In this document: one piece after another, positions 43,777 to 51,088 of the stretch
Layout: every line of letters starts with the position of its first letter
Numbering within the stretch: the first letter of the stretch is position 1
Position numbers and translations under genes: made by a program
Notes under the pieces: generated by a model
What the model saw: the letters and a program-made list of their open reading frames with translations, nothing else
Told to the model about the DNA's origin: nothing
Databases searched by the model: none
Assembly: GCF_004114935.1 (NCBI RefSeq)
Contig: NZ_CP022221.1
Span: 930,001 to 994,000, forward strand
Source of the DNA: Bradyrhizobium zhanjiangense
GTDB lineage: Bacteria; Pseudomonadota; Alphaproteobacteria; Rhizobiales; Xanthobacteraceae
Length of the DNA stretch: 64,000 nucleotides
Reading direction: 5' to 3'

Positions 43777-44547
43777 TCAGACCGGATATTGCAAAGGCTT
43801 CGAAGCACTACCGGCGATCGATTTGGACGCAGACACAATCAGCATCATGGGACGCTCCAGTTCTTCGGTCAATTGCGGCACCCGCTGGATCTGCTCGCGT
43901 GTCGGGGCAAACTCCTCGACCTGCCGAATTTGAAAGCCCGCGCCGATCAGCGTGTTCAGCGTAGTGCCAAGTGTCCTGTGGTACTTCAGAACGCCCTTAG
44001 CGAACCAATCCGTCCGACGTTCACCCTCGACGGAATATCGATTGACCGGCCAAGTCTTGCGGCCCTCCTCATCGAAAATCCAGTGCGGATGTTCCGCTGC
44101 CGTGAAGATCGGATGCTCAATCGTAAAGACGAAATGCCCGTCAGGAACCAGTGCCTTGCGGATCACCCGCACGAGGCGGCCAAAATCCTGAACATAGTGA
44201 AAGGTCAGTGCGCTGTAGGCGAGGTCGAAAGCCGCCTCAGGTAGGTCCAGTGTGTCGAGATTGGCGATGCGATACTCGATGGCCGTGTCCGCTGTGTCCG
44301 CCCTGGCGCGCTCGATCATGTTCTGCGACAGATCGAGACCAAGAACCGAGGCCGCGCCCTGCTCGCGCATCCAGCGCGAGGCCCAGCCGAAGCCACATCC
44401 CAGATCGACGACAAGTTTTCCGCCCAGATCGGGCAGCATGGCCCGGATCGCGGGCCATTCAGGAGCGCCGTCCAGCCCATGCACCTGTCGGGGCAACTGG
44501 CTGTAGCCAGCGAAGAAATCGGGATCGTCGTAAATATTCTGCGCCAT
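43777..44547 (-). CDS. SAM-dependent methyltransferase (class I)
   Basis: A 256-residue cytoplasmic methyltransferase. The SAM-binding motif I is VVDLGCGFGWASRWM, followed by the acidic VLGLDLSQNM, the motif around ANLDTLDLPEAAFDL and the HFVFTIEHPIF segment. This is the pattern of the ubiquinone/menaquinone-biosynthesis-like small-molecule methyltransferases. The substrate is unknown. I chose ATG 44547 (MAQNIYDDPDFF), where family similarity starts; the frame continues upstream without resemblance. It stands alone on the minus strand. Confidence 0.85.
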   Translation of the reverse strand: MAQNIYDDPDFFAGYSQLPRQVHGLDGAPEWPAIRAMLPDLGGKLVVDLGCGFGWASRWMREQGAASVLGLDLSQNMIERARADTADTAIEYRIANLDTLDLPEAAFDLAYSALTFHYVQDFGRLVRVIRKALVPDGHFVFTIEHPIFTAAEHPHWIFDEEGRKTWPVNRYSVEGERRTDWFAKGVLKYHRTLGTTLNTLIGAGFQIRQVEEFAPTREQIQRVPQLTEELERPMMLIVSASKSIAGSASKPLQYPV

Positions 44548-44994
44548 CTCTTCGGCCTTTCGCTCTGCCCCGGACGGTTCCTGCAGATCAAAACAGAATT
44601 GTCGCGGTGGGCTGCGACGCGTCATGACCCTACTCAAATCAAGCTGCACAAAAGGCATCTTGAATTGGCCGGACTTCTCGCGCCGAAAACGAAAAACCCC
44701 GGCATGAAAGCCGGGGCTCCCGTGATGCCACGGCGTACATCCGGCCGCGACAACCAAGCCACACTTAGCACGCGGTTTTCGAAGAAAATGTGACCTTTGC
44801 GTCGTCGTTCTTGAATATGGGCCGATTTCAAGGTGCTTGTACTTCGCACGACCATCACGCCGGGCATTGTCTTTCTGTCCAAGGCCTACGACCAGGCGAG
44901 ACAACGGATCCCTTGCCACTTCGAGCAGAGACCTGCCGCAGGGTCGTTGATTGATTTAGATGAGAAGGTGTTTTTTCTTTTTGGAGCAAATGAC
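44548..44994. other. Intergenic region between methyltransferase and cold-shock gene
   Basis: It contains the leftward terminator hairpin at 44697-44716 and the leader of the cold-shock gene. The frames here show no resemblance to known proteins. Expected promoters for both flanking genes were not pinned down by eye. Confidence 0.4.
44697..44716 (-). terminator. Rho-independent terminator, leftward
   Basis: CCCCGGC (44697-44703) and GCCGGGG (44710-44716) form a 7-bp stem around a 6-nt loop. On the minus strand the stem is followed by TTTTTCG, so it would stop transcripts running leftward. No intact gene on that strand ends here, which suggests that its gene was lost. Confidence 0.6.
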
Positions 44995-45201
44995 CTGGCG
45001 TTAGGGACTGTTAAGTGGTTCAATCCGACGAAAGGCTATGGATTCATTGCGCCGGACGATGGTGGCAAAGATGTTTTCGTGCACATCTCTGCGGTAGAGA
45101 AGGCGGGCTATACCTCGCTTGTTGAAGGCGCGAAGGTCAGTTACGAGCTGGTGACGAACCGCAGCGGCAAGCAAGCCGCAGAAAATCTCCGCCTAGGATG
45201 A
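44995..45201 (+). CDS. CspA-family cold-shock protein with a non-ATG start
   Basis: A 68-residue single cold-shock domain with both RNA-binding motifs, KGYGFIAPDD and DVFVHISAV. Relatives begin with ATG-GCG-ATG-GGG; here the matching codons are CTG (44995) and TTA (45001), so neither expected start codon remains. GGAG lies 8 nt before the CTG, which could still initiate weakly. A GTG at 44968 is another in-frame option. The domain itself is intact, so this is either a rarely used non-ATG start or a gene on its way to silence. It would act as a nucleic-acid chaperone. Confidence 0.7.
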   Translation: MALGTVKWFNPTKGYGFIAPDDGGKDVFVHISAVEKAGYTSLVEGAKVSYELVTNRSGKQAAENLRLG

Positions 45202-45232
45202 GGCGGAGCTCGACGTCCTGGCATTCTTTGAG

Positions 45233-45574
45233 CTAGTCCGAATCTCGCGCTTTTGAGACCTTTGGAAGATATCCCAGTTGGCGCTCGAGGGCGGCCAAAG
45301 TCGAGCGGGCTGAATCCAAACGTGCGGTCGCCTCAGTTAGGTTGGCCCACGCTTCGTTCTGCCGCGAGACAGCTGCCGAGCCGATCTTAATGCTATTCTT
45401 AAGACACCGCGTGTCTTGGCTGCGTAAGGCGCGCCCCAATTCAGGCAGTATCCTGGTCAGCGCTCGATGCGCGGAACGTTCTTTTCGCTCCAGGACGTCG
45501 ACCACGGCGAGGGCCTCGCGATAGTGCCGTATCGCTTCGATGGTTCTGTCTTCGAGGTTGCTATTGTCGCTCAT
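45233..45574 (-). CDS. Hypothetical helical protein, 113 aa
   Basis: An all-helical, charged protein beginning MSDNSNLEDRTIEAIRHYRE. Heptad-like spacing in ALAVVDVLERKERSAHRAL and ARLDSARSTLAALERQLGYL suggests a coiled coil. It has no signal peptide or membrane segment, and I recognise no family. It converges with the cold-shock gene, 31 nt away. The purine-rich GAGGAAGAAAAG just upstream of ATG 45574 supports the start. Confidence 0.5.
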   Translation of the reverse strand: MSDNSNLEDRTIEAIRHYREALAVVDVLERKERSAHRALTRILPELGRALRSQDTRCLKNSIKIGSAAVSRQNEAWANLTEATARLDSARSTLAALERQLGYLPKVSKARDSD

Positions 45575-46190
45575 CCGATACTTTTCTTCCTCGAGCTCTT
45601 AACGGGGATCGTCCTGCATGAGATTCTCCCTGGGCTGCGCGGCTAATATGTCGTGACCTCTGCGCCGTCCGGGGAAAGGCCTGTCGACGGTCGATAGCGT
45701 CACATTGAAAGGGCGGATCAGGCATCCAGCGTGCTCGCGATTCTTGTCTTTGAGCTACACTCAGAGCGGCCGAGCGTCGAGGCTCGACCGATCATCGCAG
45801 AGTGGCAGTTTCGTGGCAGTCCTTGGGCGGCATAGACCAAACGGCGACGGATCACAGATGCGGCCAGCCGCCCTCGTCAGCGGGGCGTCCAGCCGACCCG
45901 CGATCGCGGAAGCGGAGACGCGGGCGCCGCTCTTTTTCGGCCACGTTGACGGTCCGTCGCCTGCCGCGCGAGTGACAGTCGATCGACCGGCGCACGACAG
46001 GTCGGCGGCTGTTCCCGTGCACGATCTCTCGGCGATCGCGCCGCAGTCGGAAGGTCTATTCGTCGCGCTCTCGACAAGGGGACGAGCGCAATGGATGCGC
46101 GGCGTCACCATCGTAGTTATGTCGATCGGCGCGCGTCCGTAAGCGCCGATGCTGCAAACATCTGGACTGTTGTCGCGCCACGGCGGCTTG
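45575..46190. other. Gene-poor stretch before the livM fragment
   Basis: The 145-codon frame at 45705-46142 lacks any resemblance and has an Arg/Ala/Ser composition typical of chance frames in GC-rich DNA. I see no repeats or structured elements here beyond short GC palindromes such as GCGATCGCGCCGC near 46033. Confidence 0.4.
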
Positions 46191-46636
46191 CCACTGCCAT
46201 GGGTGGGGAATTCGTCCTCGGGCGCATCATCAATTCACCGTTCGGTGAAGTCCTGAAGTCGATCCGCGAGAACGAGCAGCGCGCTATCTCGCTGGGCTAC
46301 AAGACCGATGAGTACAAGCTGCTGGCGTTCATCCTCTCCGGCACGCTGGCCGGCTTTGCCGGCTCGCTGAAAGTGTTCGTGGCACAGAACGCCTCGCTCA
46401 CCGACGTGCACTGGTCGATGTCCGGTGAAATCGTGCTGATGACGCTGGTCGGCGGTCTCGGCACCCTCTTCGGCCCCGTGGCCGGCGCGTTCGTGATCAT
46501 CGCTATGCAGCAATATCTGGCGAGCTTCGGCCAGTGGGTGACGGTGATCCAGGGCGCGATCTTCGTAATCTGCGTGCTCACCTTCCGCCGCGGCATTATT
46601 GGTGAAATCGCGCAGCGCTACAGCTGTAAGCTCTGA
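46191..46636 (+). pseudogene. C-terminal fragment of a LivM-type branched-chain amino-acid permease
   Basis: The frame encodes about 145 residues matching the last 40% of LivM: GRIINSPFGEVLKSIRENEQ, RAISLGYKTDEYKLLAFILS, SLTDVHWSMSGEIVLMTLVG and WVTVIQGAIFVICVL. The N-terminal helices are absent and the sequence before 46191 has no similarity. No other liv transporter gene is adjacent. It is therefore a truncated remnant. Confidence 0.75.
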
Positions 46637-46670
46637 CGATCTGATCCAAGCTTGTCACGCGGAGCGTTCG

Positions 46671-47912
46671 TCAGCGGCTTATTCGTCGTACAGCTGACAC
46701 AAGAGTGTTGACCTCTTCGAGCGTATTGTAATAGTGCGGCGAAGCCCGAACAACATGCGGGAGCCTTCTCCTCATTGCGTCCAATGGCGTACTTGTTGGA
46801 GGAGAGACTGAGACATTAATTTTTTCACTTTCTAGATAGCGCATGACTTCGCGCGCTTCCACGTCCTGAAGAGTGAATGAGACGATCGAAGCGCGATCTT
46901 CTCCGAGGTCGTGAATCGACAAACCGGGGATCGCGCTGAGTGCTGCGCGCAACTCGTTCGCAAGCAGGCGACAACGTCGTTCGATCTTGTTGATGCCTAT
47001 TGAATGTGCGTAGTCGACCGCTATGCCAAGGCCGAGCCGCGCGGCGTAATTCGCCTCCCAGGTTTCAAACCGTCGAGCGTCGGACCTAAGTTCGTAGCGG
47101 TCAGGTCCAACCCAAGGTGCACCGAAGAGGTCTATCATGGCCGGTTCAATGTCCTTCAGAAAATCCTCGCGCATGTAGAGGAAGCCTGTTCCACGCGGAC
47201 CGCGCAGGAATTTCCGTCCAGTCGCCGTAAGCATGTCGCAACCAAGTGCACGGACGTCGACGGGGATCTGCCCAACCGCCTGGCATGCATCCAGCAGGTA
47301 GGGAACATTATGAGCGCGCGCGATGCGTCCCACGGCTTCAGCTGGGTTCACCAAGCCGCCATTGGTCGGTATCCACGTGATGGCGATCAGCCGGACGCGC
47401 TCATCAATCATGCGCTCGAGCGCCTCAGGGTCTAAAACCTGATTTGCGTCGTCGGGTATAATTTCGACCCGTGCGCCCGTGCGGCGTGCGACCTGCAAAA
47501 ACGCAACATAGTTTGCGGCAAATTCTGCGGAGGTGGTGAGAATTCGGTCTGAAGGTCCAAAGCGGAGCGAATAGAAGGCGCGCTGCCATGCCAGAGTGGC
47601 ATTTTCGGCCAGCGCGATTTCTTCCCGCTTCGAGCCGACTAGTCGAGCTATGCCATCGTATACGCCTTCGAGGTGCTCCGTGCTTTCGGCGCACGCTTCG
47701 TAGCCGCCAATCTCGGCTTCGCGCCGGAGATAGGTCATCATGCCGTCCACGACGGGACGTGGCATCAGCGCGGCGCCCGCATTGTTGAGGTGGATTCGAT
47801 GCGCAACACCCGGCGTATCGCTTCGCAAACGATCGACCTCGGACTCCGAAAGATCCTCCACTGCGGTTTGCTCCCGGATATCCTGCACCAGAGTTCCCCT
47901 CTTTCGCGACAC
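46671..47912 (-). CDS. Class V aminotransferase/cysteine-desulfurase-like PLP enzyme
   Basis: A 413-residue fold-type-I PLP enzyme. Landmarks are HLNNAGAALMPRPVVDGM, ENATLAWQRAFYSL, ITWIPTNGGLVNPAEAV, YLLDACQAVGQIPVD and the PLP lysine in LTATGRKFLRGPRGTGF. The family includes cysteine desulfurases, isopenicillin-N-epimerase-like and ergothioneine lyase-like enzymes. Without the desulfurase active-site loop Cys it is more likely an aminotransferase or lyase. It is divergent from the ammonia-lyase gene across a ~200-bp shared promoter region, so it probably works on the same substrate. Cytoplasmic. Confidence 0.82.
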   Translation of the reverse strand: MSRKRGTLVQDIREQTAVEDLSESEVDRLRSDTPGVAHRIHLNNAGAALMPRPVVDGMMTYLRREAEIGGYEACAESTEHLEGVYDGIARLVGSKREEIALAENATLAWQRAFYSLRFGPSDRILTTSAEFAANYVAFLQVARRTGARVEIIPDDANQVLDPEALERMIDERVRLIAITWIPTNGGLVNPAEAVGRIARAHNVPYLLDACQAVGQIPVDVRALGCDMLTATGRKFLRGPRGTGFLYMREDFLKDIEPAMIDLFGAPWVGPDRYELRSDARRFETWEANYAARLGLGIAVDYAHSIGINKIERRCRLLANELRAALSAIPGLSIHDLGEDRASIVSFTLQDVEAREVMRYLESEKINVSVSPPTSTPLDAMRRRLPHVVRASPHYYNTLEEVNTLVSAVRRISR

Positions 47913-47990
47913 GGTAGAATGCCAGATTGCGAGGCGTCAGCCGCCTTCGCAGCAAATCTTCTTGGAATATGCCTGCCAGACGAGCCCAAA

Positions 47991-48022
47991 CCCGCCATTT
48001 TAGGGTCAACAATGCCGAATTC
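47991..48022. promoter_or_regulatory. Candidate operator, copy 1 (aminotransferase/ammonia-lyase promoter region)
   Basis: A 32-nt stretch (core CATTTT-x-GG and ending GAATTC at 48017-48022) matches 22 of 32 positions with 49861-49892, found before the lrp and transporter genes. Both lie in divergent promoter regions of the same cluster, so they are candidate sites for the cluster's Lrp-type regulator. Confidence 0.35.
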
Positions 48023-48110
48023 CGTCATGGATTGCGCCAAAGATTGCACTAACCGGCTTCGCGGCTCGGCACAGTACCGTCCGAAAAGATCGAACGAACT
48101 TGCCAGGAGG

Positions 48111-49334
48111 ATGACCTTGGTACCCCCTTTTGAGGCCGCCGACTCCGCGACACAGACGCTTGCCACTCAACGATCTATCCTATTACGCAGCCGGTCATCG
48201 GGCCTGAAACAGGCGGCTTCCTGGTGCGACCGCAACGCAGGAGATGAGCCTCTGCGCCTTCTTCGAGCCTGCCCGCGCTACGCTCCGACCGATTTGATCT
48301 CGCTGCCGGGTGCTGCCGAACGACTAGGTCTTGGCGAAATATGGGTCAAGGACGAGACGCAGCGTCTTGGCATAGGCAGCTTCAAGGGGCTTGGCGGAGC
48401 CTACGCCGTGCTGAAGCTTGCTATGCGGCATGTCGAGAGGCGGACGGGGCGAGCAATTCTGCCGGCGGAACTGATGGAGCCCGGCGTTCGGGCCATGCTG
48501 TCCGAACTCACCTTTTCCTGTGCATCTGACGGCAATCACGGTCGTTCCGTATCAGCCGGAGCGCGGCTCATCGGGGCGCGAGCTGTGGTGTACCTTCACC
48601 AAGGCGTGAGTGAAGAGCGTGCCGCTCATATATCACGGCTCGATGCTGAGATCGTACGTGTGCCAGGAGATTATCACGACTCGGTGGAAGCTGCAGCCAA
48701 AGCTGCCTCGCAGGACGGTTGGATTGCGGTCCCAGATACCGTCGGTGAAGGAGAAGATGCCACGGCCTGCACGCTTGTGGTTCAGGGCTACTCGATCCTG
48801 ACCGATGAAATTGTCGCAGCCACCACAGGACAGCAAAAGCCCTTTACACATGTTCTGGTTCAAGCGGGCGTCGGAGGTCTTGCCGCAAGCGTATTCGGGC
48901 ATGGCTGGGCGCGAGGTCTATTCGGGCCCGATACCCATCTGTGGATCGTGGAGCCGGAACGATCGGCCTGCCTTTATGAAAGCGCGCGAGCCAAGATGCC
49001 CGTGCGCCTTCCGGCGGGGCCCGCGACCAACATGTCAATGCTCGAATGCCAAAGCCCGTCCTTGTTGGTTTGGCCGATCATCGAAGACCTGACCAGCGGC
49101 TACATCACGGTCGCCGACGAAGAGGCCGCTGACGCGGTACGTTTGCTCAATGAGGGCATTTCAGGCGACCAGCGTCTTCGCGTCGGAGAGTCGGGAGCGG
49201 CGGGATTGGCAGGCCTCTTCAGGGCAGCCGAAGAGAAGGACCGAAAGCGACTTGGACTGGATCAGTCCGCCAAGGTCCTGCTCTTTGCGACCGAAAGCCC
49301 CACCGACCTGTCGGTTTGGAGCGGCAACCAATAG
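48111..49334 (+). CDS. dpaL: Diaminopropionate ammonia-lyase (fold type II PLP enzyme)
   Basis: A 407-residue enzyme of the diaminopropionate ammonia-lyase family, which turns 2,3-diaminopropionate into pyruvate and ammonia. The PLP lysine is in IGSFKGLGGAYAVL. SCASDGNHGRSVSAGAR gives the glycine-rich substrate loop, and VPDTVGEGEDATACTLVVQG and VQAGVGGLAASVFGH follow. Similar enzymes act on other beta-substituted alanines, so the true substrate could be a plant non-protein amino acid. AGGAGG directly touches ATG 48111; TTG 48117 is 6 nt from that site and may be the real start. It is transcribed away from the aminotransferase. Confidence 0.85.
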   Translation: MTLVPPFEAADSATQTLATQRSILLRSRSSGLKQAASWCDRNAGDEPLRLLRACPRYAPTDLISLPGAAERLGLGEIWVKDETQRLGIGSFKGLGGAYAVLKLAMRHVERRTGRAILPAELMEPGVRAMLSELTFSCASDGNHGRSVSAGARLIGARAVVYLHQGVSEERAAHISRLDAEIVRVPGDYHDSVEAAAKAASQDGWIAVPDTVGEGEDATACTLVVQGYSILTDEIVAATTGQQKPFTHVLVQAGVGGLAASVFGHGWARGLFGPDTHLWIVEPERSACLYESARAKMPVRLPAGPATNMSMLECQSPSLLVWPIIEDLTSGYITVADEEAADAVRLLNEGISGDQRLRVGESGAAGLAGLFRAAEEKDRKRLGLDQSAKVLLFATESPTDLSVWSGNQ

Positions 49335-49355
49335 GCGGGAGCAAGACGCTGCCAA

Positions 49356-49838
49356 TCAGGATACGTCAAGATTGATGCGGGTGGTGAATTTCACCGTCTG
49401 CATCGACACATAGGTGTTGAACGACTTGACGTTCTTGTCGGGAAAGAATGCTCGCTCGGTGAAAGCCCCATATTCTTCCATCGAGCCAGTGTTGACGACC
49501 AGAATGAAATCAGCCGAACCCGTTACGTAGTAGCATTGCGTAACCTCAGGATAGGCGCTCATCCGATTCTTGAAGGTGTGGAGAAGATCGAGCTGCTCTT
49601 GCTCGAGCGCCACGAGCACGATCGAGGTGACCCGTTTCCCGGCGACCGAAGGCGATATGATCGAGACGTCAGACATGATCGCCCCGTTTTCACGCAATCG
49701 CCTGAGCCGACGCAGGCAAGACGTTGGGGAAAGTCCCACGCGCTCTGCCAATTCCTCAGAGGTCTGCAGATTATTCTCCTGCAGCAGCATCAGAAGCTTC
49801 AGATCGAGGCGGTCGAGGTCCGTGCGCGTGACAGCCAT
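49356..49838 (-). CDS. Lrp/AsnC-family transcriptional regulator
   Basis: A 160-residue regulator. The N-terminal helix-turn-helix is DLKLLMLLQENNLQTSEELA with ERVGLSPTSCLRRLRRL. The C-terminal RAM domain includes VLVALEQEQLDLL, VTQCYYVTGSADFILVV and FNTYVSMQTVKF. Lrp-type proteins form octamers and sense amino acids. It is divergent from the solute-binding-protein gene and faces the ammonia-lyase gene tail to tail, which places it as the local regulator of this amino-acid cluster. Confidence 0.92.
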   Translation of the reverse strand: MAVTRTDLDRLDLKLLMLLQENNLQTSEELAERVGLSPTSCLRRLRRLRENGAIMSDVSIISPSVAGKRVTSIVLVALEQEQLDLLHTFKNRMSAYPEVTQCYYVTGSADFILVVNTGSMEEYGAFTERAFFPDKNVKSFNTYVSMQTVKFTTRINLDVS

Positions 49839-49860
49839 TTAAACTCTCAATTTGCAACTT

Positions 49861-49892
49861 TCCGGCATTTTGGGTCGCAAAACGGCGAATTC
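49861..49892. promoter_or_regulatory. Candidate operator, copy 2 (lrp/transporter promoter region)
   Basis: A 32-nt stretch with core GGCATTTTGGG and ending GAATTC (49887-49892) resembles copy 1 at 47991-48022. A TTTGC (49851-49855) and GCAAA (49877-49881) pair also brackets the left half. The position in the divergent lrp/transporter gap fits autoregulation. Confidence 0.4.
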
Positions 49893-49965
49893 AGCCACTA
49901 GCTTGCCAGATTATATGCATGAAGCCGGGTCGAGCAAGTATTTGCCACTACCAACGGAGGCGAAG

Positions 49966-51081
49966 ATGGTGGATGTAGTCAGGCGCAAGCTTCTTCAGGG
50001 AACCGCTTTGGCAGGGGGCTTGGCGGCCGCGCGCTCGCTGTTTCCCGCCCCGGCGATTGCGCAGATCCCGAAGGGCACCGGTGAAGTCGTGGTCTATGAC
50101 GGCGGTGGGTCCTGGGGAGAAGCCAAGCGGATCGCCTATTTCGAGCCGTTCGAAAAGGAGACGGGCATCAAGGTCATAGCTCAACCGCGCACCGATACGG
50201 GAGCGGTGCGAGCGAGCGTGCTGGCCGGCGCTCCCCGATACGACGTGACGATTCTTCCTGGAGGCAAGGCCCCGACTTTCGAGCGCGACAATCTTCTGCT
50301 TCCGATCGACTATGGCTACTTCGACAAGGCCGATCTCGACGCATTCAGTCCGGTCAAGGTCGGCAAGTTCACCGTGCCCGCGATCATCTATTCGCTGTTC
50401 ATTGCGTATGATGCATCGAAGTTTGCGTCCGACGCACCGAACTCCTGGGCAGATGTGTGGGACGCGCAAAAATTTGCAGGAAGGCGTTCGCTGATGGCCG
50501 GTACCTGGGCCTCGGACGGCGGCACGTTCGAAGCAGCTTTGATGGCCGATGGTGTTGATCCCTCGAAGCTCTATCCACTCGATTGGGATCGCGCTTTCAA
50601 GAGCCTCACCCGGGTCAAGCCGAACATCCTGAAATGGTGGAATAACGGTGCGGAAGCTCCGCAGATGATCATTGACAAGTTGATCACGGCGGGCAGCGCC
50701 TGGAATGGTCGAGTGTCGGCGGCCAACGAGCAGGGTGCCAAGATCGGCTACACCTGGAATCAGGGAATGCTGCAGTATGACACCTGGGTGGTACTGAAGG
50801 GCACGAAGAATGCGGACAATGCGTTCAAGTTTCTCGCGTTCTCCGCACGCGCCGAAAATCAGGCGAAATTCGTTCAGCACATTCTCTATGCGCCACCGAA
50901 CTCGCGTGCGTTCGAGCATGTGCCGTCTGACAGGGCGAAACTCCTGCCGACCTCCCCCGATGCACGGAAGCTGCAATTCGTGCAGGACTACGAATTCTGG
51001 AACAGTGTGAGCTCCAACGGTAAGGCCAACAATGAGATTGCCGTCGCTCAATGGGAGCGTTGGATTTCCGGCGCACGGTAG
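49966..51081 (+). CDS. Extracellular solute-binding protein (spermidine/putrescine or opine type)
   Basis: A 371-residue periplasmic binding protein. The N-terminus VVRRKLLQGTALAGGLAA is a twin-arginine-like signal, cleaved after PAPAIAQ. Domain blocks are EVVVYDGGGSWGEAKR, APRYDVTILPGGKAP, YSLFIAYDASKF and WVVLKGTKNADNAFKFLAF, as in the PotD/ABC-opine group. It would deliver an amino-acid-like substrate to the fused permease encoded 7 nt downstream. ATG 49966 has ACGGAGG 5 nt upstream. The ligand is not identifiable from the sequence. Confidence 0.9.
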   Translation: MVDVVRRKLLQGTALAGGLAAARSLFPAPAIAQIPKGTGEVVVYDGGGSWGEAKRIAYFEPFEKETGIKVIAQPRTDTGAVRASVLAGAPRYDVTILPGGKAPTFERDNLLLPIDYGYFDKADLDAFSPVKVGKFTVPAIIYSLFIAYDASKFASDAPNSWADVWDAQKFAGRRSLMAGTWASDGGTFEAALMADGVDPSKLYPLDWDRAFKSLTRVKPNILKWWNNGAEAPQMIIDKLITAGSAWNGRVSAANEQGAKIGYTWNQGMLQYDTWVVLKGTKNADNAFKFLAFSARAENQAKFVQHILYAPPNSRAFEHVPSDRAKLLPTSPDARKLQFVQDYEFWNSVSSNGKANNEIAVAQWERWISGAR

Positions 51082-51088
51082 ATCACCC

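Noticed and set aside
45705..46142. 145-codon frame before the livM fragment
   Set aside because: Arg/Ala/Ser-rich composition with no family signal; probably a chance frame.
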